This document shows, in pieces, positions 1-8,010 of a stretch of 64,000 nucleotides of DNA. Under the pieces are notes generated by a model. It saw only the letters and a list, made by a program, of their open reading frames with translations. It was not told where the DNA came from and searched no databases. Source of the stretch: Candidatus Woesearchaeota archaeon. Lineage in GTDB: Archaea > Nanobdellota > Nanobdellia > Woesearchaeales > GW2011-AR9. The stretch is from the NCBI GenBank assembly GCA_018696595.1, contig JABHQW010000002.1, forward strand, positions 1 to 64,000, written 5' to 3'. The translations under genes and the position numbers were made by a program. Numbering within the stretch: position 1 is the first letter of the stretch; each line of letters opens with the position of its first letter.

Positions 1-1
1 A

Positions 2-301
2 AAAGAATGGTGGGAAGTTCAGACTAAGAATTTTTATTCTCGCGATGAAGATCTTTGCAAAAACCTTGCTCTAGAGATTATGAAATTTCCCCACCAATAT
101 ATTAGAAGAGTTTCTGAAATTGTTAGCAATTACGCATATACTATTGGTGTGAAATCAGAACCCGTACTTTTTGGAAACAATACGACCGGGCCATGGTGGG
201 TACATCGAACTATTTACAACATAAAAGATTGCTTTGGGTCCCAAAGTGAGACATTGAAAAGAATTGAAAATACTAGAAGAATAGCTGAGGAGGAAAAATA
301 A
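2..301 (+). CDS. Hypothetical protein, 5' end outside window
   Basis: The frame is open from base 2 to the stop at 299-301, so only the last 99 codons are present and the true start lies upstream. An internal ATG at 80 is a possible but less likely start, because the upstream codons (KEWWEVQTKNFYSRDEDLC) read like normal protein. I recognise no domain. The gene ends 2 nt before the next ATG, and its last codons contain the AGGAGG ribosome-binding site of that gene, so the two are probably co-transcribed. Confidence 0.6.
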   Translation, partial: KEWWEVQTKNFYSRDEDLCKNLALEIMKFPHQYIRRVSEIVSNYAYTIGVKSEPVLFGNNTTGPWWVHRTIYNIKDCFGSQSETLKRIENTRRIAEEEK

Positions 302-303
302 AA

Positions 304-630
304 ATGGAAGAAACAAAAGAATTAGAACAAAAATTACAAGATTTAGTACAATCTGCTCCGGTGATGGGGGTTAGAATATCTCCCAATTTAGCAACTCAAG
401 AGCATTTTGACCCTATTTTTGTGGCTTTGGATCTCCTTAAATTGAAAGAAAAAGAAGTTGGAGTTAAAGGAGCAGCCACATATCTGATTGAAGAGATGAT
501 GACTACCCAATATGCTGCAGAATTATTTGTATTTGTAATTGATGTTTATACTCGGAATCGTTTAGAAAGTAATGACCTTCAAGAATTGGTAGATAGTCAT
601 GTTAAGCAATATCGTAAGCTACATGAATAA
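304..630 (+). CDS. Hypothetical protein (108 aa)
   Basis: The ATG at 304 follows a good Shine-Dalgarno sequence (GGAGG near 289-293). The product is a small, mostly helical, acidic protein with no signal peptide, membrane segment or cysteine pattern, and I recognise no family. It sits between two other small unknown genes on the same strand with short gaps, which suggests one transcription unit. Function is unknown. Confidence 0.6.
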   Translation: MEETKELEQKLQDLVQSAPVMGVRISPNLATQEHFDPIFVALDLLKLKEKEVGVKGAATYLIEEMMTTQYAAELFVFVIDVYTRNRLESNDLQELVDSHVKQYRKLHE

Positions 631-661
631 ATTAAAAAATAAATATAGGGGGAAAAATAAA

Positions 662-940
662 ATGGTTGAATACACAAAACGTGAACAAGAACTTATGGGG
701 ACATACTTTGAAAACAAAGGAGAGAAATTAATGAGTAACGAAGAGAAATATGAAGCTTACAAAAATATGACTCCCAACCAAAGAAATCAAAATATAAACG
801 GAATCCAAAACGCAATCTGGGCCAGATTAAGTTTAGACAACGCAGATGTCTTTGATGGAGAAGATGATGGCTGGAAGTTAAAAATGTTACAAGATAACTT
901 AAGCATTCTGGAATTAGTTGCATCTGGGAAAGAATTGTAA
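662..940 (+). CDS. Hypothetical protein (92 aa)
   Basis: I chose the ATG at 662 because a purine-rich AGGGGG site lies about 10 nt upstream. A longer frame from 599 would overlap the preceding gene and lacks such a site. The protein is hydrophilic and helical (starts MVEYTKREQE), with no membrane segment and no recognised motif. It is the last of three small genes of unknown function in a row. Confidence 0.55.
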   Translation: MVEYTKREQELMGTYFENKGEKLMSNEEKYEAYKNMTPNQRNQNINGIQNAIWARLSLDNADVFDGEDDGWKLKMLQDNLSILELVASGKEL

Positions 941-979
941 TAACAAAAGTTATAAACCATAAAAAGATCATTTAAAACA

Positions 980-1567
980 ATGAAAGAAATAATCTTAGCA
1001 TCAACCAGTCCAAGAAGACACGACTTACTTAACCAAATTGGTTTAAAGTTTAAAATTGTTCCTAGTAACTATGAGGAGGACATGACTTTAAAACTTCCTC
1101 CACACAAATTGGCAATGTTTTTAGCTAAGGGAAAAGCTTCAGATGTTGCAGAAAGAAGAAAATCAGGAATTGTTATTGGCGTAGATACTTTTGTAGTTTT
1201 TAACAAAGAAGTCATTGGTAAACCCCACAATAAAGTTAAAGCAAAAGAAACTTTAAAAAAGATTTCTGGGAAAACTTTGAAAGTTTATTCTGGTGTGGCA
1301 ATAATTGATGCTAAGACAAAAAAAGAAATTGTTGATTATGAAATTAGTAAAGTTAAGATCAGAAAGATAACTACTTTAGAAATTAAGAAGTATATTGATA
1401 CTGAAGAACCTTTAGATAAAGCTGGTGCTTTTGGAATGCAGGGATTAGGTGCAATCTTTGTGGCCAAAGTTGATGGCTGCTATTCAAACGTCGTTGGTTT
1501 GCCTTTACATAACTTAGAAAAAAATTTAGCAAAAATGGGTATTGACGTTTTTTCTTATCAAGAATAA
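980..1567 (+). CDS. maf: Maf-like nucleoside triphosphate pyrophosphatase
   Basis: At 195 residues this matches the usual length of Maf proteins, which hydrolyse dTTP/UTP or modified NTPs to monophosphates and pyrophosphate as house-cleaning enzymes. The N-terminus ILASTSPRRHDLL is the Maf signature substrate loop. GVDTFVVF is the ADT-like strand with the catalytic Asp, followed by GKP and by the SGKTLKVYSGVA region. The ATG lies about 25 nt downstream of a TATA-like TTATAAA near 950, so translation is probably leaderless. The family assignment is firm; the exact substrate cannot be read from sequence. Confidence 0.9.
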   Translation: MKEIILASTSPRRHDLLNQIGLKFKIVPSNYEEDMTLKLPPHKLAMFLAKGKASDVAERRKSGIVIGVDTFVVFNKEVIGKPHNKVKAKETLKKISGKTLKVYSGVAIIDAKTKKEIVDYEISKVKIRKITTLEIKKYIDTEEPLDKAGAFGMQGLGAIFVAKVDGCYSNVVGLPLHNLEKNLAKMGIDVFSYQE

Positions 1568-1587
1568 ATAAATTAAAAGAAATAAAA

Positions 1588-1962
1588 TTAAACTAAAACG
1601 CCACAAACAGAACCTTCTTGTCCAGGACGAGAAGTGATTCTTACTTTTCCAAGTTTAGTTTCAACGATTGCTCCTTTTGTAATAACGTTTCTTCTAACCA
1701 AGTTTGGATTTGCTGGATTCTCAACTACGTTTAAAATTTCTGTTTTAGTGGTCTTGCCTTTTTTATCAGTAACACTAATTTGATTAGTAGATAAAGTAGA
1801 TCTTTTTTTATTACCACCAAGAATTCTTTTTAACTTAGTTTTAAGGTCCCCTAATCTAGTGTTTGTTTGGTAACCTGCTAATTCGTACTTCTTTTTAGCT
1901 TGGGTAGATTTGTACCTTCCGCCAGATAATTTTCTTTTTGATTTTGCTTGTGATCTTGCCAT
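1588..1962 (-). CDS. rps8e: Ribosomal protein S8e
   Basis: The 124-residue protein has the archaeal/eukaryotic S8e signature: a basic N-terminus with SKRKLSGGRYK, a middle GxKR segment, and the hallmark RRNVITKGAIVETKLG then VRITSRPGQEG near the C-terminus. It is a small-subunit ribosomal protein absent from bacteria, so it marks the host as an archaeon. The start lies 9 nt after the LonB stop, so it is probably translated from the same transcript. Confidence 0.96.
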   Translation of the reverse strand: MARSQAKSKRKLSGGRYKSTQAKKKYELAGYQTNTRLGDLKTKLKRILGGNKKRSTLSTNQISVTDKKGKTTKTEILNVVENPANPNLVRRNVITKGAIVETKLGKVRITSRPGQEGSVCGVLV

Positions 1963-1971
1963 TGTTATGCT

Positions 1972-3873
1972 TTATATTTGGGTTCGCTTTTTAAAGGTTT
2001 TGGTTAACTTTGGTTTACTTTTGTTTTTTACAATCTTTTCTTTAATGCTCTTATTGCCATTCCAATCTAAAGCAAATTCTAAAACCTCTTCAATCTTCGT
2101 TACAGGGATGATTCTTACTTTTGCTAGTTTGCTTTTATCAACAACAATATCTTGTAAATTAGATCTTGGAACGATGATTGTTTTAATACCAGTATCAATT
2201 GCTGCTTCAACTTTTGAAGAAACCCCCCCTACTGGTAAGACTGATCCTCGCACTGATAATGATCCCGTCATGGCAATATCTTGTTTAACTGGGATATTCT
2301 TTAATGCTGAAATAATGGATGTAGCCACGGCAATACTAGCAGAGTCTCCTTCAACACCTTCATGGGTTTGTAAGAACTGTACAAAAATATCACGGGTTTC
2401 TTTAATGTCTTCTCCAAAGTACTTCATTACAATTGCAGAAACGTTCTTAACTGCTTCTTTAGCGATCTCCCCTAATTTTCCTGTGGCGATAATCTCAGAC
2501 TTCTTTCCACCAGGAGTCACTTCTGCTTCAATTGGTAATAAGATTCCAGAATAAGCAGAACCTGAACCAATTACTGCCAATCCATTAACTCTACCAACTA
2601 GTTTTCCTTTTGTAACAATAACTTCATATTCTTTTTTTCGTTCAATGTGTTTATCTGCTATTTGTTGTTCTAATGGTCTCGCTAATTTCTTTGCCCCTTT
2701 AACATGTTCTGCAGTAACATGGGTGGCTTTTTCTTCCTTTGCTAAATCTCCTGCAGCTCTAACTAAACCTCCTAAACCCCTTAAATGTAAGGTTAAATGT
2801 CCTTTTCTATTAGCTCTTCTTCTTGCTTCTTGAAGTATTGCTTTTACCGCATCAACGTTAAAGTGAGGGATTTTGCCATCTTCTCTTTTAACTTCTTGAG
2901 CAACAAATCTGGCAATTTTGTTTTGGTTAGATTTATTATCAACCATCGTTTCGTTCATATAAATTTCATATCCATAACCACGAATTCTTGAACGTAATGC
3001 TGGATGCATACTTTTGAGAGTTTCCATGTTTCCTGCTGCAACTAAAACAAAGTCACAAGGCACCGGTTCTGTTCTAACCATTGCTCCTGCTGATCGTTCA
3101 GATTGGCCAGTGATCGGAAACTTTTTTTCTTGTATTGCTGATAATAACTCTTGCTGGGTTCTTGGATGTAATGTAGCAATTTCATCTATGAATAATACTC
3201 CCAAATTTGCTTTGTGGATCATTCCACCGACAACTCTTTGATTTGCTGGTGTTCCTAAACCGCCGCTTTGGAAAGGATCATGAAGTACATCTCCTAATAA
3301 TGCCCCAGCATGTGCTCCGGTGGCTTCAAAGAATGATGCTTGTTTTTTACCAAAGTTATCTACAATTACTTTCGGAGCAATCACATTACTTGTTTTAAAC
3401 ATTTTTGGTCCCATACTAGTCATGATCGCAAATGCTGCTAAGAATAACATTCCTCCTAAAAAGAATGCAGTAAACATTAAATCTGATTTGTAATGGTATC
3501 TAATCCACCATGGTGCGATTAATGTAACGATTGCTACAATGAATAATAAGAAATTATTGTTTTTTAGAACTTGTTTGCCATCAATTCGGTATTTTTTAAC
3601 TTCTTCTCGGCCAGTTCCTGCAGGAAGTTCTTTAATTAATGGATGATTATCGTCATTTGGATTGTGGAATGATAAAGTGTCTTTCAATTCTGATTTAGGA
3701 AGAAGTTCAGCTAATGCTAATCCTAGCATCGATTTTCCTGTTCCAGGGTCTCCAATTAATAGCACGTGTCTTCGCTGTTGAGCTGCTTTTTTAATTATCT
3801 CAACTCCTGCTTCTTGCCCAATAACTTGATTGACAATGTCCTTTGGTACTTTGATATCTTTAGTAGTCTTCAT
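1972..3873 (-). CDS. lonB: Archaeal membrane-bound Lon protease (LonB)
   Basis: This is a 633-residue ATP-dependent protease of the archaeal LonB type. The AAA+ domain carries Walker A GDPGTGKS (41-48) and Walker B LFIDE (near 228-232). Two membrane segments (about 108-125 and 132-152) are inserted between them, as is typical of LonB, which degrades membrane and unfolded proteins at the cytoplasmic face. The C-terminal protease domain has the catalytic Ser in GDSASIAVA (Ser512) and Lys in [11 protein letters not shown] (Lys555). It lies between ScpA and S8e on the same strand. Confidence 0.96.
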   Translation of the reverse strand: MKTTKDIKVPKDIVNQVIGQEAGVEIIKKAAQQRRHVLLIGDPGTGKSMLGLALAELLPKSELKDTLSFHNPNDDNHPLIKELPAGTGREEVKKYRIDGKQVLKNNNFLLFIVAIVTLIAPWWIRYHYKSDLMFTAFFLGGMLFLAAFAIMTSMGPKMFKTSNVIAPKVIVDNFGKKQASFFEATGAHAGALLGDVLHDPFQSGGLGTPANQRVVGGMIHKANLGVLFIDEIATLHPRTQQELLSAIQEKKFPITGQSERSAGAMVRTEPVPCDFVLVAAGNMETLKSMHPALRSRIRGYGYEIYMNETMVDNKSNQNKIARFVAQEVKREDGKIPHFNVDAVKAILQEARRRANRKGHLTLHLRGLGGLVRAAGDLAKEEKATHVTAEHVKGAKKLARPLEQQIADKHIERKKEYEVIVTKGKLVGRVNGLAVIGSGSAYSGILLPIEAEVTPGGKKSEIIATGKLGEIAKEAVKNVSAIVMKYFGEDIKETRDIFVQFLQTHEGVEGDSASIAVATSIISALKNIPVKQDIAMTGSLSVRGSVLPVGGVSSKVEAAIDTGIKTIIVPRSNLQDIVVDKSKLAKVRIIPVTKIEEVLEFALDWNGNKSIKEKIVKNKSKPKLTKTFKKRTQI

Positions 3874-3958
3874 ATTATTTAATTGATTTACAGAACATCT
3901 GACCTCTTATTTATATTACTTTCTTAAGGGTATTTAAAAGAATTGTGGTATTAATCTC

Positions 3959-4693
3959 TTATTTAGCTTTCCTGCCTTTAGCCAGCTTAACATGAATCTC
4001 ATCAAAAGGTTCGCTTTGGGTAGTTTCAACTTTACGTTGGTTTTCCAAATGGAGAAGTGGAATGAATGTGTAAACTTTATCTTGTTTGCTTGGTCTTGGT
4101 GGCAAAAGTCTAGTGAAAGTTAATTTGCTATCCTTTTCTTTGTTGGTGTAATAAGTGATTTTGTGATACAAATCATAGATTACTTCCATGATGTCAATAC
4201 TTTTTTTAGGCATCTGATATTTAACTGGCCTTTGCTTAGCAATAATTCTTTTCTTACTTTCCATTGCTCTTTGCAAAGCATTAACTAAATCATGAATGGA
4301 AACTTTTCTGCTCCTGGGTTGTGGTTGTCTTGGAATTAATTGATATTTTTGTTGTTCTCTTCTTTGTTTATACATTTCTTCGCCAATATCTTCCAACATT
4401 TCTTCTTCAGAAAGATCACCTTGATTGATCAGTTTGTCTAAGTTAGTGATTCCATACTCTAACAAATGACTAGATTTCATTTTTAACAGAATTGCTGCCG
4501 CTAAAACTACTTTCCCAGAAACTTTTAAATCGTGTTCATGCATATCTTTAACTAACTGGATATATCTTTTAGTTAGCATAGAAATATTTACATCCCAGGG
4601 ATTCATCTGTTCCGTTTTAACCAAGTCATACAGAATAGATTTCCAACCAACCTCTTCTTGTTCAATGATTAAATCAAAGATTTTTTGTTGCAT
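3959..4693 (-). CDS. scpA: Segregation and condensation protein A (ScpA-type kleisin)
   Basis: The 244-residue product has the ScpA kleisin layout. An N-terminal segment (EQEEVGWKSILYDLV, then NPWDVNISMLT and KVVLAAAILLKMKSS) would bind the SMC neck. An acidic linker (EEEMLEDIGEE) and a C-terminal winged-helix part follow. Kleisins bridge SMC heads in chromosome condensation. No smc or scpB gene lies beside it here, although they often do in other archaea. LonB follows on the same strand after 85 nt. Confidence 0.88.
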   Translation of the reverse strand: MQQKIFDLIIEQEEVGWKSILYDLVKTEQMNPWDVNISMLTKRYIQLVKDMHEHDLKVSGKVVLAAAILLKMKSSHLLEYGITNLDKLINQGDLSEEEMLEDIGEEMYKQRREQQKYQLIPRQPQPRSRKVSIHDLVNALQRAMESKKRIIAKQRPVKYQMPKKSIDIMEVIYDLYHKITYYTNKEKDSKLTFTRLLPPRPSKQDKVYTFIPLLHLENQRKVETTQSEPFDEIHVKLAKGRKAK

Positions 4694-4750
4694 TTCTTAT
4701 CTTAAAGGAAAATTTATGGTTTTATAAGGTTTATTGTTTTATAACCTCAG

Positions 4751-4904
4751 AGAATAAGATGAATGTAATGGGCCCACCCGGACTGATTTTAAAATAATCT
4801 GTCTCGAACCGGACAAGGTCACTTCACTTCGTTACGTTCGTTGCCCTCTCTCGTCCGGGAATCGCTTCTGAGAATAAGATGAAAATAGTGGGCCCACCCG
4901 GACT
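4751..4904. repeat. Direct repeat copying the tRNA-Val 3' end
   Basis: A 34-nt unit at 4751-4784 recurs at 4871-4904 with three mismatches, exactly 120 bp apart. The right copy contains the last bases of the tRNA-Val gene (acceptor strand and part of the T arm) plus 18 nt of downstream flank. The left copy is followed by a 20-nt insertion and then CGAACCGG, which continues the T-arm sequence, so it looks like a broken tRNA 3' fragment. Repeats of a tRNA 3' end are typical of integration sites, but no integrase lies nearby. Confidence 0.75.
4809..4858. other. GC-rich hairpin beside the tRNA fragment
   Basis: CCGGAC (4809-4814) pairs with GTCCGG (4853-4858), with further partial pairing of AAGG with CCCT inside. 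The loop contains CTTCGTTACGTTCGTTG. It lies between the two copies of the tRNA 3' end repeat and far exceeds the local GC content. It could be a structured RNA, a terminator-like fold, or the remnant of an inserted element. No open frame crosses it. Confidence 0.5.
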
Positions 4905-4980
4905 CGAACCGGGGATCAATGCCTCACTTATTCCTTGCGGAAATGTAAGGGCACTGTCATAGCCACTAGACCATAGGCCC
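4889..4980 (-). tRNA. tRNA-Val(UAC) with 19-nt intron
   Basis: The complement strand folds as a full tRNA. Acceptor GGGCCTA pairs with TGGGCCC (one G-T), the D arm has GTC/GAC, the anticodon stem is GTGCC/GGCAT, the variable loop is TGATC, and the T arm is CCCGG-TTCGAGT-CCGGG. The discriminator is A and CCA is not encoded. The anticodon loop is interrupted after position 37 by a 19-nt intron (4925-4943). The splice region forms a textbook bulge-helix-bulge: helix CTTA/TAAG with 3-nt bulges CAT and TGA, and a TTCC-GCAA-GGAA hairpin. Splicing gives the 7-nt loop CTTACAA and anticodon UAC. Confidence 0.95.
4925..4943 (-). other. tRNA-Val intron with canonical bulge-helix-bulge
   Basis: The 19-nt intron starts after tRNA position 37, the standard archaeal place. 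Cleavage between the second and third bases of each 3-nt bulge, as known for archaeal EndA, would remove TTTCC-GCAA-GGAA-TAAGTG and join CTTACA to AGGCAT. Both bulges and the 4-bp central helix are perfect, so a homodimeric or broad-specificity EndA should be enough. The endonuclease gene is not in this window. Confidence 0.9.
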
Positions 4981-5084
4981 ATTATTAGTTACTAGATTTG
5001 ATTTCATTTAAAAATGTTTCTTTGATTCTGATTAGTTTAATATACGAAACGTTAATAAATAATATTATATTCTTATACTTAAAG

Positions 5085-8009
5085 ATGGGGATTAAAGATG
5101 TTTTAAAATTTAAAAGTACACTTTTTCTGCTTAACCAAGATTTTATTTCTGCTAGATTTGTTGTAAGAAGTACTCGGATGGAGAAAAGAACTGAAAAACG
5201 TCTAGAAGCCGAGATCTTAGAAGAAGGTGAAGTACAACGGTTAAGAACAGAGAACCAAAAAAGAATTTCTGATACTTCTCGTTTATTGGGTAAAGTTGAT
5301 GTTGCTGATGCTCATTCTTTAAAGGAAGGAATTGCTACATTACGTAAAACTTTCCAGTTAGAAAAGATGACTGTTACAGAATTAAAAAAGTATAGTAGAA
5401 ATTTACACAAACAAGTTAGACTGATTGCTAAAATTATTGAAAACCTTCATCAATTAGTGTTAAGAGAAGATTTAGAAGTTGTTCATGATACTCGTGCTCC
5501 ATTAAATGCGGTGGACCATTTTGCTCATCAACTTAAAAAAGTTGTTCCTAAATTATTACGTCAAAAATTATCTCCAGAAGTAGAAAAAAAAGTACGAGAA
5601 ATAGTTAAAGGTATAGGCGAAGAATTAGAAAAACTGGTTGGAGAAGTATTAAGTTTTACAAAAAACAATTTGTCTTTTTATCAAAGTAAAAGTACTAAGA
5701 GAACATTAGCTCAACATTTACGTGAACGTACCACCTTTAAAAGAAAAATCAATGGTAAAGTTCAATGGGTTCTAATTCAAATAAAGGATTTAGAAAACAG
5801 GTTAAGAAAAGAATTAAATTCTAAAGAAACTAAAAGTCTTCAACAAGCGTTACTTAACGAATTAGCATATTTTAGTAAACAATTTGAGGAATTGATTAAA
5901 TTTAGTATTTTAAGGGTACAAATTGCAGAATTTATGATTATTGAAGCAATGAAGAAAGAAAAAGAGTTGACTCATGAATTAATGGGAATAAAAGAAGAGG
6001 CTACAAAGTTTTTTACTAAATTGAATATGCAAAGAATGAAGTTGGTTGTCCGAGGTAAACAACAACATAAAAAAGAATGGTATCAAAGTCGTGCTTGGGC
6101 ATTCTCTGAACAAAAACAGGCTATTGATGCAACAGTTAAAGCATTAGACAAAAAAGTTAGTTTAGAAGAAAATCGCTTTGGTGTTACTTTAGAACTTACA
6201 CGAAGAAATTTAGTTGCTGAACTTAATACTGAATTAAAAAAGGAAGATAAGATTAGACTCCAAGAGGTTAAAGCTGCAAAACAAACTGCTGGTAATGTGG
6301 GTACTCTAATGCGACGTGGCACTCAAGTTTTAGTTGCTGGAATGTTAATGACCCTTGGTGCTAATGCTTTAAACAATGGTCTTCCCAGAATGTCTGTTCA
6401 GGCAGTAGAAGAAAAAGCGATTGAACAAACAATGAGTTCAGAAGATATTGAACGATTAAGAAGAACCCCTAAACTAGCAGCAGAGTTTGCTGAGAAAATT
6501 GGAACAATTATTGAGGATAAAAGTGTTCAAACAGTTGATGCAGTTGAGACATTAGCAGTTAAAGTTGCTAGAGGGATTAAAACTGAATTGGCCGAAGCAA
6601 AGAAACAAGAAGAAGCCGCTAAAAAGAAAGTAGTTGAAACCAAAAAGGAAGAAGCTAAGAAGGCTGAGAAAGTTAAAGTTGCTAGACCTAAGAAGAAAGA
6701 GGAGAAAAAGGAAAATGCTCGAAGAAAACTTGCTGGAGCAGGTAAAGGCCAAGGAAGTAGAGGGATCGACACTAATGTCCCAAAAACACCAATTGATAAA
6801 GAAGTTGGTTTTGCTAAACTTTTATTTAATGGGGCAGGATTTGAATTAGATCAAAACGGAAATACTTATTATTTTAAATTTACTCGCAAAAATGTTGCTA
6901 TTGATTTAGCAAGTTACACAGAACTGATTCAACTGAAAGCGGAAGCGCTTGAACACACTTCTTTCAGAAAACTTGAAATGACTGTACATGAAAACTTAAT
7001 TGTCAAGTCTTTATCTGAAAATGCTGTTCTTAAAGTTACAGTAGATAAACAAAGATTGACTTTTGAATGTTTTGATGTTATTTTAATTGATGGGCCAACA
7101 ACTTTAATTGTTAATGCTGGCAAAGATATTAAAGTTAAATCTACTGGTCGGCCAGATTTAGATTATGCTGGAGATGATTTAGTTAAAGAAGTTCTTTCAG
7201 TTAATCTTGCTGGAAAGAAAGTTGATCAAGTAACTTTGGTGGATGACAATTATTTCCCCGATGTTCCTATTATGGGTAAATACCTTGGCAAATCCTTTAT
7301 TACTGAAAAAGATTTCTTGGATGTTTTGAATAGTATGTTGAAATATCCTGTTTATTGGGGTGCCCCAGGGATTAATGATTCAGATCACTATAATATTGTT
7401 TGTAACGGACTGATGAGGAGTATGTTCTTAGCAATGTTAGGTAACCAATTTATTGTTCATGCTCAAAAGAATGGTTTAGGAAAACCAATTGATATGAGAA
7501 GAAATACTAAATGGAAAAAGTATTTTAGCAAAGTTGGGGTTACAGAAAATATTTTTAGTAAAAATAAACTAAAAAAGATTGTTGATGTTGATGGTAAGCT
7601 CTTAATTAAGAGTGGGCTAAATAAAAAACAAAAAAAGCAATCTAAAAGAGTTGGAAAATTAGAGTTTACTAAATTTGGTGAATATCTTAAGATTATTGGA
7701 GTAAAACCAATGCCTGGTATGGTTATTATGTTAGCTCATAAAGGAACTGGGGGAACGTTAAGACACGCCGTAATTATTGGGGAAGTTGACGGTTATAATA
7801 TTAAGAATGTTTATGCTGCTTCCTCTAAAGAATTTAAAAAAATTGGTGGGGAACGCGGAAGTGGGATGGCTCAAGTCAAGAAACGAACACTTGATATTTA
7901 TGATGGGTATTACGTTGAACAAGTTATTGATAGTTATACTTATCTTGCTAAAATGGGACTTGGTCAACCGCAATTAGCTTATATTGATTCTGTGAATAAG
8001 GTGAACTAA
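5085..8009 (+). CDS. Coiled-coil membrane protein with NlpC/P60-like C-terminal domain
   Basis: The 974-residue protein begins at the ATG at 5085; an upstream in-frame ATG at 4998 would add a poorly fitting N-terminus beside the tRNA promoter. Residues 1-400 are charged and strongly helical. A double Arg (410-411) then leads into one hydrophobic segment (about 414-430), which predicts a cytoplasmic N-terminus and an external C-terminus. A Lys/Glu/Ala-rich linker follows (about 503-558). The C-terminal 250 residues look like a papain-fold NlpC/P60 domain: YWGAPG, Cys773 in NIVCNGLM, and His894 in RHAVIIGEVDG. The stop is 1 nt before the next ATG. The peptidase call is by motif only. Confidence 0.6.
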   Translation: MGIKDVLKFKSTLFLLNQDFISARFVVRSTRMEKRTEKRLEAEILEEGEVQRLRTENQKRISDTSRLLGKVDVADAHSLKEGIATLRKTFQLEKMTVTELKKYSRNLHKQVRLIAKIIENLHQLVLREDLEVVHDTRAPLNAVDHFAHQLKKVVPKLLRQKLSPEVEKKVREIVKGIGEELEKLVGEVLSFTKNNLSFYQSKSTKRTLAQHLRERTTFKRKINGKVQWVLIQIKDLENRLRKELNSKETKSLQQALLNELAYFSKQFEELIKFSILRVQIAEFMIIEAMKKEKELTHELMGIKEEATKFFTKLNMQRMKLVVRGKQQHKKEWYQSRAWAFSEQKQAIDATVKALDKKVSLEENRFGVTLELTRRNLVAELNTELKKEDKIRLQEVKAAKQTAGNVGTLMRRGTQVLVAGMLMTLGANALNNGLPRMSVQAVEEKAIEQTMSSEDIERLRRTPKLAAEFAEKIGTIIEDKSVQTVDAVETLAVKVARGIKTELAEAKKQEEAAKKKVVETKKEEAKKAEKVKVARPKKKEEKKENARRKLAGAGKGQGSRGIDTNVPKTPIDKEVGFAKLLFNGAGFELDQNGNTYYFKFTRKNVAIDLASYTELIQLKAEALEHTSFRKLEMTVHENLIVKSLSENAVLKVTVDKQRLTFECFDVILIDGPTTLIVNAGKDIKVKSTGRPDLDYAGDDLVKEVLSVNLAGKKVDQVTLVDDNYFPDVPIMGKYLGKSFITEKDFLDVLNSMLKYPVYWGAPGINDSDHYNIVCNGLMRSMFLAMLGNQFIVHAQKNGLGKPIDMRRNTKWKKYFSKVGVTENIFSKNKLKKIVDVDGKLLIKSGLNKKQKKQSKRVGKLEFTKFGEYLKIIGVKPMPGMVIMLAHKGTGGTLRHAVIIGEVDGYNIKNVYAASSKEFKKIGGERGSGMAQVKKRTLDIYDGYYVEQVIDSYTYLAKMGLGQPQLAYIDSVNKVN

Positions 8010-8010
8010 A

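Noticed and set aside
4751-4904. Active integrated element at tRNA-Val
   Set aside because: Only about 85 bp lie between the repeats and no integrase or phage gene is in the window; at most a scar.
4998-5084. Upstream ATG extending the coiled-coil surface protein
   Set aside because: The extension overlaps the tRNA promoter region and encodes an unrelated hydrophobic stretch; the ATG at 5085 fits better.
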